The position numbers and the translations under genes are program-made. Below, piece after piece: positions 51,913-61,133 of a stretch of DNA of 64,000 nt; the stretch's first letter is position 1, and each line of letters starts with the position of its first letter. The DNA is from an uncultured Dorea sp. (GTDB lineage: Bacteria; Bacillota; Clostridia; Lachnospirales; Lachnospiraceae). The notes under the pieces are model-generated. The model saw only the letters and a list, made by a program, of their open reading frames with translations. It was not told the DNA's origin and made no database searches. Location of the stretch: contig CAJUFA010000005.1 of NCBI GenBank assembly GCA_910585725.1, positions 1 through 64,000 on the forward strand, read 5' to 3'.

Positions 51913-52908
51913 ATGAATATCTATGACATCGCCAAATTAGCAGGCGTATCGATCGCTACCGTATCCAGAGTCGTGAACGACAGTCCAAAAGTCAGCGAAA
52001 AGGCAAAGGAAAAGGTCCGTAAAGTAATGGAAGAAAACAACTATACGCCCAATGTATTTGCCCGGGGGCTTGGCCTTGGCTCCATGAAGACTCTCGGCAT
52101 TATCTGTCCGGACGTCGCCGATATCTATATGGCGAAAGCTGTTTCTTATCTGGAAAAGAATCTCCAGGGATACGGCTACGACTGTATCCTGTACTGCAGC
52201 GGTTATGACGCGGAGGATAAGCAGCAGGCCGTGGAACGGATCATGAAGAAGCAGATCGACGCCCTGATCATGGTAGGTTCGGATTATGCGGAGGACTCTC
52301 CTGATTATTTCCATTGCCTTGTCACTGTATCAGAACAGATTCCTGTCTTCCTGATCAACGGTAATGTGAATGAGGGCAATATCTACTGTGTCTATGCAGA
52401 TGATTTTCAGGCTGTGTATGACGTAGTGGATGAATTACTGTTTGCGGGCAGCAGAAGGATTCTTTTTCTTACGGATTCTTTCTCCCACAGTGCGAAACGC
52501 AAGCTGGAAGGCTATAAGGCGGCTCATCGTGAACAAGGACTTTCCATTGACGATAAGCTGATCCTCTACGCGGACAAGTCTATATTCGCCACGAAAGACG
52601 TCCTGCTGCGCCAGAGAAACCTGCATTTCGACAGTGTGATCGCCGCAAACGACAGCATGGCGGTGGGCGCCGTCAAGTACGCCCATGCCCGGGGACTCAA
52701 GATACCGGAGGAGATCAGCGTTATAGGATACAATAATTCCGAGTTTTCGATCAGTTGCGAGCCTGAACTTACATCTGTAGACACCAGAGTCGAAGTATTG
52801 TGCAAGACTGCTATAGACTCTGTTATGGCCTTATTAAACGGAAAAGAGGTCAGACAGAAGCAGATGGTAAAATGCCATCTGATTAAGCGAGGCACAACCA
52901 GTTTCTGA
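51913..52908 (+). CDS. LacI family regulator of the uronate genes
   Basis: 331 aa from MNIYDIAKLAGVSIATVSRV (GGAAGTGGG upstream). The helix-turn-helix and hinge (ARGLGLGSMKTLGIICPD) are followed by a periplasmic-binding-protein-like ligand domain with VIAANDSMAVGAVKYA and ISVIGYNNSEFSISCEPELTS. The ligand is probably a pathway intermediate such as KDG or tagaturonate, by analogy with KdgR. Two identical-type operators flank the divergent promoters. Confidence 0.9.
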   Translation: MNIYDIAKLAGVSIATVSRVVNDSPKVSEKAKEKVRKVMEENNYTPNVFARGLGLGSMKTLGIICPDVADIYMAKAVSYLEKNLQGYGYDCILYCSGYDAEDKQQAVERIMKKQIDALIMVGSDYAEDSPDYFHCLVTVSEQIPVFLINGNVNEGNIYCVYADDFQAVYDVVDELLFAGSRRILFLTDSFSHSAKRKLEGYKAAHREQGLSIDDKLILYADKSIFATKDVLLRQRNLHFDSVIAANDSMAVGAVKYAHARGLKIPEEISVIGYNNSEFSISCEPELTSVDTRVEVLCKTAIDSVMALLNGKEVRQKQMVKCHLIKRGTTSF

Positions 52909-52999
52909 TTCTGAAGAATAAAGCGAACCTCAGGGATAAATTCTAAGTTTGGATCTATTCCAACGAATTCCCATACGACAGACGAAAAGGAGTTACATT

Positions 53000-54409
53000 A
53001 TGAAAGCATTTATGAACGATAATTTTCTTCTGACCACAGATTGCGCTCAGAAATTATATCACGAATTTGCCGAGAATATGCCGATTCTTGATTACCATTG
53101 CCATATTAATCCCCAGGAAATTGCCGAGAACCGTCAATTCCGCAATATCACCGAGGTATGGCTTGGAGGAGACCATTACAAATGGCGTCAGATGCGCTCC
53201 AACGGCGTAGATGAATATTATATCACCGGAAATGCCCCCGACCGGGAAAAATTCCAGAAATGGGCCGAGACCTTGGAGAAGCTCATCGGGAATCCCTTAT
53301 ATCACTGGTCCCATCTGGAACTGAGAAGGTATTTCGGATATGAAGGCTGCCTGAACGCCGAGACTGCCGAAGAAGTGTGGAATCTCTGCAACGCAAAACT
53401 TAAGACTCCGGAAATGAGCGTTCGGGGGCTGATCCGCCGGTCCGGCGTCACATTGATCTGCACCACCGACGACCCTGCGGACAGTCTTGAATGGCATGAG
53501 CGGATCAAAGCTGACGAGACCTTCGACGTACAGGTACTCCCCGCATGGCGTCCGGACAAAGCAGCCAACATCGAAACCTCCGCCTTTCCGGATTACATCC
53601 GGCGCCTGGAGGACGTCTGCCAGACCAGGATCCAGAGCTTCGATTCATTAAAAGAAGCCATGATGAAACGGATGCGTTATTTTGACGAAAGAGGCTGCAG
53701 GGTATCTGACCACGGATTGAATTATGTCATGTACGTGCCTGCCGAGATGGAAGAGATCGAAGCAATTTTCCAAAAAGGACTTGCAAAAGAACCCCTTAGC
53801 GACGACGAGATCGCCAAATATAAGACGGCGTTCATGACGTTCCTCGGGAAAGCATACCACAGACTCGGATGGGCCATGCAGCTTCATTATGGCTGTAAAC
53901 GTGACAATAATCAATTCATGTTCGAGAAGCTTGGTCCGGATACAGGTTATGACTGTATCAATAACTATGCCCCGGCAGATCAGCTTTCAGACTTCCTCAA
54001 TAATCTGATTTCCACGGACGAGCTGCCAAAGACCATCCTCTATTCTCTGAACCCCAACGACAACGCTGTCATTGGTACGATCATCGGATGCTTCCAGGAT
54101 TCCGGAGCGGCCGGAAAGATCCAGCATGGCTCGGCGTGGTGGTTCAACGACCATAAGGCGGGCATGACCGAACAATTGACATCCCTTGCCAATCTTGGCG
54201 TACTCAGCAATTTTGTAGGAATGCTCACGGATTCCAGAAGCTTCCTGTCCTATACCAGGCATGAATATTTCCGCCGGATACTCTGTGAACTGATCGGCGG
54301 ATGGGTCGAGAATGGGGAATATCCTTATGATGAGAGGACGCTTGAAAAGATCGTCAAGGGTATCTGCTACGAGAATGCAGTCTCATATTTTGGCTTTACG
54401 GGACTTTAA
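53000..54409 (+). CDS. uxaC: Glucuronate/galacturonate isomerase
   Basis: 469 aa from MKAFMNDNFLL with AAGGAG 7 bases upstream. Amidohydrolase-like barrel: LDYHCHINPQEIAENR carries the metal histidines, and TTDDPADSLEWHE, LNPNDNAVIGTIIG and GMLTDSRSFLSYTRHEYFRR are family signatures. It interconverts galacturonate/tagaturonate and glucuronate/fructuronate. It follows the regulator by 91 bases, transcribed away from the rest of the pathway. Confidence 0.95.
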   Translation: MKAFMNDNFLLTTDCAQKLYHEFAENMPILDYHCHINPQEIAENRQFRNITEVWLGGDHYKWRQMRSNGVDEYYITGNAPDREKFQKWAETLEKLIGNPLYHWSHLELRRYFGYEGCLNAETAEEVWNLCNAKLKTPEMSVRGLIRRSGVTLICTTDDPADSLEWHERIKADETFDVQVLPAWRPDKAANIETSAFPDYIRRLEDVCQTRIQSFDSLKEAMMKRMRYFDERGCRVSDHGLNYVMYVPAEMEEIEAIFQKGLAKEPLSDDEIAKYKTAFMTFLGKAYHRLGWAMQLHYGCKRDNNQFMFEKLGPDTGYDCINNYAPADQLSDFLNNLISTDELPKTILYSLNPNDNAVIGTIIGCFQDSGAAGKIQHGSAWWFNDHKAGMTEQLTSLANLGVLSNFVGMLTDSRSFLSYTRHEYFRRILCELIGGWVENGEYPYDERTLEKIVKGICYENAVSYFGFTGL

Positions 54410-54452
54410 GATCTTAATTCCCTTAATCCAGACAACAGCCGCAATCCTTTTT

Positions 54453-55784
54453 TCAGTAATTGTACCTTTTTCTATATTTTAAGAACATAAATGCGGACAA
54501 TGTAAGCGCCATCAGTTCCGCCGCAGGCGTTGCCAGCCAGATTCCGTTTACGCCCAAAATAAGCGGAAGCACGATCATCGTAATCATCATAAACACAAAC
54601 GACCTCGAAAATGCCAGGACAGCCGAAACTACTCCGTTGGATAATGCGGTAAACATCCCGCTGGCAAAAATATTAAACCCGATAAACAAGAGTGCAATGG
54701 TACAGATCCTGTTTCCGGTTACCGCCAGATCATACACCGGATTGTCCGGGCGGGCAAAAACGGACACCAGTGGTTTTGTCAGAAAGAAAGACGCCGCAAC
54801 CGTCACCAGGGAAATCCCGGCGATCACCTTCATGCTGACCGCAACAAGCTTTTTCAGTTTGCTGTGATTCCGTTCTCCATAATAATAGCTGAGCATCGGG
54901 GCTACGCCATAGGAATACCCCGTATATAGAGAGCTTGCAAACATCAGTACATACATGATAATGGTAACCGCAGCAACCCCGCATTCACCCACATAATACA
55001 GCATCGTCCAGTTGAACATCATCGTAATAATTCCTGTAACGAGCGCAGTCGCCATCTCCGAGCATCCGTTTGCAGCCGCATTTACAAGAACCTTAAACCG
55101 AAATACCGGTTTCTTAAAATGCAGAAGACTCTTTTTCTGACTGAATACAAGCAGCCCCACAACTGCCGTTACGGAATAACCAAGTCCCGTCGCGATCGCC
55201 GCTCCGCTGATTCCCATATCGAATCCGGCGATAAACACATAGTCAAGCGCCATGTTCAAAACGCCGCCCGTCACAGAGCAGACCAGAGAAAGCCCGGCCT
55301 TTTCGCTGGCGATCATGTAAAGTGTGAAATTATTCATCAGAAGGATCGGCACGGTAAACACCAGATACCGGCTTAAATATTCCACACAGTATCCTTCCAC
55401 ATCTGCGGAAAGGCTCATACCGGCAAAAATATGATCCATCGCCAGATACCCCACTGCACACATGACGAACCCTACAATGACATTCACCAAAATCAGAAAA
55501 GTGAAATCCTCCATCGCCTCCTCACGCTTTTGCTCTCCCATCTTTTTCATAATGACTGCGCTGCCTCCTGTGGCGAGCATGGTAGAGACAGCCGTGACAA
55601 GCTGGATGACGGGCGCCGTCAGATTAATGGCTGAAAGCGCGTTCGTACCGATCAGGTTCGATACAAACAGCCCGTCAACCATCGTGTAAAAAGACATAAA
55701 TACCGTCATTGCGATCGTTGGCACAGCAAACTTCAAAATATTTTTCAGTGTTACAGGCTTTTCATATACATTTGAGTTTTCCAT
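54453..55784 (-). CDS. MATE family efflux transporter
   Basis: 443 aa with twelve helices in two similar halves. The start region KNILKFAVPTIAMTVFMSFYTMVDGLFVS is typical of the DinF/NorM-like branch common in clostridia. It should export organic cations or drugs driven by Na+ or H+. GGAGG precedes the ATG by 8 bases. It converges with uxaC; the 43-base gap has no clear hairpin. Confidence 0.9.
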   Translation of the reverse strand: MENSNVYEKPVTLKNILKFAVPTIAMTVFMSFYTMVDGLFVSNLIGTNALSAINLTAPVIQLVTAVSTMLATGGSAVIMKKMGEQKREEAMEDFTFLILVNVIVGFVMCAVGYLAMDHIFAGMSLSADVEGYCVEYLSRYLVFTVPILLMNNFTLYMIASEKAGLSLVCSVTGGVLNMALDYVFIAGFDMGISGAAIATGLGYSVTAVVGLLVFSQKKSLLHFKKPVFRFKVLVNAAANGCSEMATALVTGIITMMFNWTMLYYVGECGVAAVTIIMYVLMFASSLYTGYSYGVAPMLSYYYGERNHSKLKKLVAVSMKVIAGISLVTVAASFFLTKPLVSVFARPDNPVYDLAVTGNRICTIALLFIGFNIFASGMFTALSNGVVSAVLAFSRSFVFMMITMIVLPLILGVNGIWLATPAAELMALTLSAFMFLKYRKRYNY

Positions 55785-55850
55785 TAATTTTTCCTCCGTT
55801 CACCTTGTATTTGTTCCCTGTGCATGATATCATATACCGTACAAATACAA

Positions 55851-55872
55851 GGAGCCGCCCTAAGGCAGCTCC
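55851..55872. terminator. Hairpin between the DUF1015 and MATE genes
   Basis: GGAGCcGCC (55851-55859) and GGCaGCTCC (55864-55872), loop CTAA. It follows the DUF1015 stop by 27 bases on the minus strand; the tail CTTGTATTTG is only partly T-rich. Confidence 0.65.
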
Positions 55873-55898
55873 TTTATCTTTCTAACATTTTCATATTT

Positions 55899-57137
55899 TT
55901 ATAAACTATGTATGAATAAACCGCTCCGTAATTTGGGTTCAAACCAGGTGGATTTCGGCGGCATCAGTCTTCCTGAATCTGCCACGGCCAACAATTCCTC
56001 CATAGACGTAGGATACATGGCAAACGCCACCTTCGTAACATCCTGGCCGACCAGACGAACCAGTTCTTCCAGTCCCCTGATACCTCCGACAAACTGAATC
56101 CTCGAATCTACTTTCGGATCTCTGATACCAAGCAGAGGTTCCAGGATGTGATTCTGTAGAATCGATACGTCCAGGCCGTCCACGGGATCGTCCGTATATA
56201 ATTCCTTCCGCGCCGTCAAAAGATACCATCTTCCGGCGCCGTACATAGCCGTCTCGCCCTTGCACGCCGGATGAAACGCCGACGCACGCTCCTCGATATG
56301 GAACTTCTTACTTATCTCGTCCAATAATTCTTCAAACGTATGTCCGTTCAATCCGGTCACCACCCGGTTATAATCCAATATCCGCAATTCCTCCGCCGGA
56401 AACAGCACGGAGAGAAAATAATTGAATTCCTCTGTTCCGTCATAATCAGGGTGTTCCCTGCGGCGCTTAAGCCCCACCTTCACGGCCGACGCCGCCCGGT
56501 GGTGTCCGTCTGCAATATACACGCTTTCCATACGTGAGAATATCTCCCCTATCTCCTGCGTCAGTTTCCGGTCGCCGCCGATCTTCCACACCTGATGCCG
56601 GATACCGTCTTCGGAAACGAAATCATAAAGAGCCTCCGACTCCTTTACCGTACATACAATCTGACCAAGCCGCGGATCCCCCCGATACGCCAGAAAGATA
56701 GGACCCGTCTGAGCGTTCAATATATCCACATGACGGATTCTGTCCTGTTCCTTGTCTTCCTTGGTATTCTCATGTCTCCGGACAGCCCCGCTCAGATAAT
56801 CGTCGACAGAAGCACACCCTACGATTCCGGTCTGGGTGTGTCCTTCATAAGTTAATGCATAGAGATAATAACAGGATTCCTCTTCCGTAACAAAGAACCC
56901 TTCTTCCCTCATCTCCTCCAATGTCTGTCTTGCACGCTCATAGACTTCATGGGAATACATATCTGTCTCATCCGGAAACTGTGTCTCCGCACGGTCTATC
57001 CGCAGAAAAGACAAGGGATTTCCTTCTACGGCTTTCTTTGCCTCTTTTCGGTCATATACATCGTAAGGAAGCGCTGCAATGGCAGAAACCTTATCCACTG
57101 CAGGGCGCACACTCTTAAAAGGTCGGATTATCGGCAT
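55899..57137 (-). CDS. DUF1015 family protein
   Basis: 412 aa. The family pattern is clear: IRPFKSVRPAVDKVSAIAALPYDVYDR at the start (seen in two parts), VYIADGHHRAASA in the middle and VGGIRGLEELVRLV near the end. It is often found beside serine biosynthesis genes (serA/serC) and resembles enzymes acting on small metabolites or phosphotransfer, but its reaction is unknown to me. Here it follows ilvE by 52 bases, so a link to amino acid metabolism is plausible. AGGAG lies 10 bases before the ATG. Confidence 0.88.
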   Translation of the reverse strand: MPIIRPFKSVRPAVDKVSAIAALPYDVYDRKEAKKAVEGNPLSFLRIDRAETQFPDETDMYSHEVYERARQTLEEMREEGFFVTEEESCYYLYALTYEGHTQTGIVGCASVDDYLSGAVRRHENTKEDKEQDRIRHVDILNAQTGPIFLAYRGDPRLGQIVCTVKESEALYDFVSEDGIRHQVWKIGGDRKLTQEIGEIFSRMESVYIADGHHRAASAVKVGLKRRREHPDYDGTEEFNYFLSVLFPAEELRILDYNRVVTGLNGHTFEELLDEISKKFHIEERASAFHPACKGETAMYGAGRWYLLTARKELYTDDPVDGLDVSILQNHILEPLLGIRDPKVDSRIQFVGGIRGLEELVRLVGQDVTKVAFAMYPTSMEELLAVADSGRLMPPKSTWFEPKLRSGLFIHSL

Positions 57138-57189
57138 GAAGCATTCACTCCTGTCTTTCTATATTGTTATAGTTAACCATTCCCGTAAA

Positions 57190-58218
57190 TTAACAAACTA
57201 CATGTATCCATCCTTCCGGAGCCTCGATGTGCCCCATCTGGATTCCCGTCAACGTATCGTACAGCTTCTTCGTCACCGGTCCCATCTCGTCCATTCCGCT
57301 TGGAAAACAGATCTCTTTCCCATGGTCTACTACCTTTCCGACCGGAGAGATCACCGCCGCCGTTCCGCATAAGCCGCACTCCGCAAACTCCTTCACTTCT
57401 TCGAGCGGTACTTCACGCTCCTCCACCTCAAGACCGAGATATTTCTCCGCCACATACATCAGAGAACGTCTGGTAATAGACGGGAGAATCGTGTCAGACT
57501 TCGGCGTTACCACCTTATTGTCCTTCGTAACAAAGATAAAATTCGCGCCGCCGGTCTCCTCCACATTCGTTCTTGTCGCCGCATCCAGGTACATATTCTC
57601 GTCATATCCCTTATTATGGGCGTCCACGATGGCGTGAAGGCTCATGGCATAGTTAAGCCCCGCTTTCACATGCCCCGTTCCATGGGGAGCCGCGCGGTCA
57701 AAATCACACACGCGGATCGTAATCGGCTTTGCACCGCCCTTAAAATACGGTCCTACCGGAGTCGTAAATACACGGAACTGATATTCATCCGCCGGTTTCA
57801 CGCCGATCACTGAGTTAGAGCCGAACAGATACGGACGTACATATAGCGTAGCGCCGGAACCAAACGGCGGAACATAAGCCGCATTCGCCTCCACCGTCTT
57901 ATGTACGGCGTCTACGAATCTTTCTTCCGGGAATACCGCCATCTCAAGTCTCTTCGCCGTATCGGCCATTCTCTTCGCATTCAGGTCAGGGCGGAACATC
58001 ACGATATGTCCGTCCTCGGTAGTATATGCCTTCAGTCCTTCAAAACAGGTCTGCGCATACTGCAGCACGCAGGCGCACTCATTGATCACAACATTCGCGT
58101 CGGAGGTCAGCACACCCTCGTCCCATGCTCCGTCTTTATAATTGGACACATACCTCTTGTCCGTCTGTATATAACCAAATCCAAGGTTAGACCAGTCAAT
58201 ATTCTTCTTCTCCATCAT
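57190..58218 (-). CDS. ilvE: Branched-chain amino acid aminotransferase
   Basis: 342 aa; the ATG at 58218 is 6 bases from GGAGG. Fold type IV PLP enzyme: YVRPYLFGS, HVKAGLNYAMSLHA (with the PLP lysine) and MYLDAATRTNVEETGGANFIF are diagnostic. It makes Val, Leu and Ile from their 2-oxo acids. It has its own promoter although it follows ilvB-ilvN. Confidence 0.95.
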   Translation of the reverse strand: MMEKKNIDWSNLGFGYIQTDKRYVSNYKDGAWDEGVLTSDANVVINECACVLQYAQTCFEGLKAYTTEDGHIVMFRPDLNAKRMADTAKRLEMAVFPEERFVDAVHKTVEANAAYVPPFGSGATLYVRPYLFGSNSVIGVKPADEYQFRVFTTPVGPYFKGGAKPITIRVCDFDRAAPHGTGHVKAGLNYAMSLHAIVDAHNKGYDENMYLDAATRTNVEETGGANFIFVTKDNKVVTPKSDTILPSITRRSLMYVAEKYLGLEVEEREVPLEEVKEFAECGLCGTAAVISPVGKVVDHGKEICFPSGMDEMGPVTKKLYDTLTGIQMGHIEAPEGWIHVVC

Positions 58219-58274
58219 TCGATTCCTCCGTTCTTCCATAACTGTTCTCTGTCTTCTACAAATTATCTGAACCT

Positions 58275-58303
58275 ATTATAATCCTCCGTCCTTCAAATTT
58301 CAA
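58275..58303 (-). promoter_or_regulatory. Promoter of ilvE
   Basis: Minus strand TTGAAA (58298-58303), 17-base spacer, perfect TATAAT (58275-58280), 57 bases before the ilvE start. It allows ilvE transcription independent of the T-box controlled ilvBN. Confidence 0.7.
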
Positions 58304-58358
58304 GAGTGCGCTCTGTTTTTTATTCCGAACCATTTCCGTACTCATTTACTTTTCACAC

Positions 58359-58871
58359 CTATCTCTCCATCATACTGATTGACTCGATTCCGACGCTTCC
58401 GCCTCTCACCACCTCGATACTCTTAAACTCTTCCTTCAGCAGCTTAATCACAGCGTCGTTCTTCGTAGCCGTCTGGACGAATTCCAACAGCAGGCTGTCC
58501 TTTCCATAGTCGATCACTTTCGCCTTGAATGTCTCCGCGATCTGGAACAGCTCCACCTTATCCTCCGGCGTACATTTTCTCACTTTGACGTACAATATCT
58601 CCTTCATCCTGACAAATACGTCCGTAAAATCAATAACCTTGATCACTTCCACCAACCGGTTCAACTGCTTCTTGATCTGTTCAAAAGTCTCGTCGTCGCT
58701 GACCGTCGCGATCGTCATCCTGGAAATCGTCGGATCCTCTGTGGTTCCCACGGTAAGGCTGTCAAGATTATAAGATTTGCCGGAGAATAAACCTGATATC
58801 TTCGACAGAACGCCCACCTGATTCTCTACATACAGAGAGATCCATCGTTTCTTCATACCATTTCCGTTCAT
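58359..58871 (-). CDS. ilvN: Acetolactate synthase small (regulatory) subunit
   Basis: 170 aa. An N-terminal ACT domain (WISLYVENQVGVLSKISGLF, YNLDSLTVGTTED) binds valine for feedback control, followed by the C-terminal activator domain. Full length for the family. It lies 53 bases after ilvB on the same transcript. GGGAAAGAG precedes ATG. Confidence 0.95.
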   Translation of the reverse strand: MNGNGMKKRWISLYVENQVGVLSKISGLFSGKSYNLDSLTVGTTEDPTISRMTIATVSDDETFEQIKKQLNRLVEVIKVIDFTDVFVRMKEILYVKVRKCTPEDKVELFQIAETFKAKVIDYGKDSLLLEFVQTATKNDAVIKLLKEEFKSIEVVRGGSVGIESISMMER

Positions 58872-58924
58872 ATCTCTTTCCCTTCTTTCTACAAATTAAT
58901 TATATATTATGACAGATAGATAAA

Positions 58925-60646
58925 TCAGCAGTCCAAAAGCATATCCTCAAGGGTTCCGCCCGGCCGGATCATCGGGTATACCAGATCTTCCGGGTCTATC
59001 TCAAACTCGATAATATAAGGTATCTTTGTGCTCTTCATCGCTTCGCGAAATGCCGGGTCAATCTCCTCTGTCTTCGTCACCCGGATTCCTCTTGCCCCAT
59101 AGCTTTCCGCCAGCTTAATAAAATCAGGCGTATATTCGTGACATTCAACCTCGCCGCATCTTCCACGGCACGCCGCTCCTGATCGAAGACATGTCATGGA
59201 ATAACGTTTTCCATAGAATAACTTCTGCCATTGGCGTACCATTCCAAGATTGTTGTTGTTAAAGATGCAGCTTATAATCGGAAGCTCCTCCAGTACGGCC
59301 GTTGCAAGCTCCTGGATATTCATCTGCATACCGCCGTCTCCTGATATGGAGATAACCGGCACATCCGGATTCCCGATCTTAGCTCCGATAGCTCCCGGAA
59401 GTCCGTATCCCATGGTCCCTAGCCCGCCGGACATCAATAGCTTCTTCTTCTCGTTCAATTCAATAAACTGCGCCGTAAACATCTGATGCTGGCCCACGTC
59501 TGTAACCACGATCGCTTCGTCAAAGATACGGTTGATCGCATCAATCACATCCTGGGGCGTCATGATGGGCTTCTTTCTCATCCGCATCGGATGCTCCCGC
59601 TTCCACTCATCCACCACGGCAAGCCATTTCTTCGTATCACATTCCGTAACATACTCCAGCATCCTGCCAATGGCATCCTTCGCGTCCGCCACCACCGGAA
59701 CATCCACCTGTACATTCTTGGATATCGCCGCCGTGTCGATATCTATATGGACAATCTGTGCATGAGGGGCAAAAGAATGCAGTTTCCCCGTGATTCGGTC
59801 ATTGAACCTCGTCCCGATCGAGAAGAGCAGATCGCACTCTCCCACCGCCATATTGCACGCGTAAGCCCCATGCATTCCGAGATTCCCTATATATAACGGA
59901 TGATCCGTCGCGATCGCTCCCCGTCCCATGACCGTCGTAACTACCGGTATGTTGGTCCGCTCAGCCAATTCTGTAAATTCCCTGTTTGCGCGGGCAATAT
60001 TCACACCGCCCCCCGCTAGGAAAAGGGGTCGCTTCGCCTTGCCAAGCATCTTGATCGCCTTCTTAAGCTGCCCGATATGCACCTGGGTATTCGGCCTGTA
60101 TCCGCGGATATTGACCTCCCCGGGGTATTCTGAACTTCCCAGCTCCCCCATCACATCCTTGGGAAGATCGATCAATACCGGCCCCGGCCTTCCTGATCTC
60201 GCAATATAGAAAGCTTCCTTGACGATCCTTCCCAGGTCCTCCCTGTTACGAACCGTCACCCCGTACTTCGTGATACTTCTGGTAATTCCTACGATATCTA
60301 CCTCCTGAAACGCATCATTGCCGATAAGATGTCTTGCCACCTGCCCGGTAAAACACACCAGCGGAACACTGTCATAATATGCCGTTGCAAGTCCCGTAAC
60401 AAGGTTCGTCGCCCCCGGTCCGCTGGTTACCAGGCACACGCCCACCTTTCCCGTAGACCTGGCATAAGCATCCGCTTCATGCACCAGCGCTACCTCCTGT
60501 CTTGGAAGGATCACCTTAGTATAATCCTGCTTGTACAGTTCATCGCTGATGTCGATCGTGCAGGCGCCCGGATAACCGAATAAAGTATCTACCCCTTCTT
60601 CCTTTAACGCTTTTACCAATAACTTGTTGCCGCTGATCTTCTTCAT
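58925..60646 (-). CDS. ilvB: Acetolactate synthase large (catalytic) subunit
   Basis: 573 aa, thiamine-diphosphate enzyme that condenses two pyruvates, or pyruvate and 2-oxobutyrate. The catalytic Glu lies in ALVHEADAYARSTGKVG, and the ThDP-Mg motif is GDGGMQMNIQELATA with the closing NNNN. Between GMVRQWQKLFYGKRYS and the usual NPDF-like motif there is an insertion of about 20 residues with four cysteines (C486, C493, C497, C502) and H503, a likely metal site close to the active-site lid. AGGAGG-type ribosome site; T-box leader upstream. Confidence 0.95.
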   Translation of the reverse strand: MKKISGNKLLVKALKEEGVDTLFGYPGACTIDISDELYKQDYTKVILPRQEVALVHEADAYARSTGKVGVCLVTSGPGATNLVTGLATAYYDSVPLVCFTGQVARHLIGNDAFQEVDIVGITRSITKYGVTVRNREDLGRIVKEAFYIARSGRPGPVLIDLPKDVMGELGSSEYPGEVNIRGYRPNTQVHIGQLKKAIKMLGKAKRPLFLAGGGVNIARANREFTELAERTNIPVVTTVMGRGAIATDHPLYIGNLGMHGAYACNMAVGECDLLFSIGTRFNDRITGKLHSFAPHAQIVHIDIDTAAISKNVQVDVPVVADAKDAIGRMLEYVTECDTKKWLAVVDEWKREHPMRMRKKPIMTPQDVIDAINRIFDEAIVVTDVGQHQMFTAQFIELNEKKKLLMSGGLGTMGYGLPGAIGAKIGNPDVPVISISGDGGMQMNIQELATAVLEELPIISCIFNNNNLGMVRQWQKLFYGKRYSMTCLRSGAACRGRCGEVECHEYTPDFIKLAESYGARGIRVTKTEEIDPAFREAMKSTKIPYIIEFEIDPEDLVYPMIRPGGTLEDMLLDC

Positions 60647-60680
60647 ATCATACCTCCCGCTTTACCAATGTGTCTTATAC

Positions 60681-60709
60681 AAAAAAAACCCTAAGCTTTT
60701 TGCTTAGGG
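60681..60709 (-). terminator. T-box attenuator terminator upstream of ilvB
   Basis: CCCTAAGC (60689-60696) and GCTTAGGG (60702-60709) form the stem, with eight T on the minus strand (60681-60688). It is the default-off structure of the T-box leader. Confidence 0.93.
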
Positions 60710-61000
60710 CGAATAATCTATCCGTGTTACCACCTAAATTCAAAGAGATTCCCTCTTTGCGCTCTGCCGGTACAGGAGAACTCCTCTCACAATCATGGGC
60801 ACTCTCTCCGATACCGCTCCCCTTTAACGCCGGGACTGCGTTGAAGTCTACTCAAGCCGGCTGCTTCTTGCTTTTTCGGTTCACCGCTCAAAGGCTACTT
60901 CCACAGATCCGTCATGAAGATTCACACCGTCCATCTTCTCTCTTGGCTTCGAGTATCTGTGTACTCCTCCTTCTCATAGCATTTCTCTTATATAACATTT
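60681..61000 (-). promoter_or_regulatory. T-box riboswitch controlling ilvBN, likely valine-specific
   Basis: The leader contains the T-box core GGTGGTAACACGG (60722-60734, minus strand), whose UGGU bulge pairs with an ACCA tRNA end. Stem I has a distal loop GGTGTGAATC and a specifier loop reading GGAA-GTA-GCC; the GTA triplet at 60896-60898 is the candidate specifier, giving valine. The closing helices CACAGAT/ATCTGTG and GAAGG/CCTTT flank the loop as expected. Uncharged tRNA-Val would stabilise the antiterminator and switch on ilvB. The exact 5' border is approximate. Confidence 0.9.
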
Positions 61001-61032
61001 CATTTATAAAGATATCCAAACGAATTATATCT

Positions 61033-61062
61033 ATTATAGTTGACGTATCCCATACTTGTCAA
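61033..61062 (-). promoter_or_regulatory. Promoter of the ilvB T-box transcript, with internal dyad
   Basis: Minus strand TTGACA (61057-61062), 18 bases, TATAAT (61033-61038). The stretch GTTGAC-AA-GTAT-GGG-ATAC-GTCAAC forms nested inverted repeats covering the -35 and spacer. Confidence 0.75.
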
Positions 61063-61133
61063 CCAGATAATTTTAACCAATTTTACTTGACCATTTTCGC
61101 TTTTCACAGTTGTACCGGCATACGCAGACAGAA

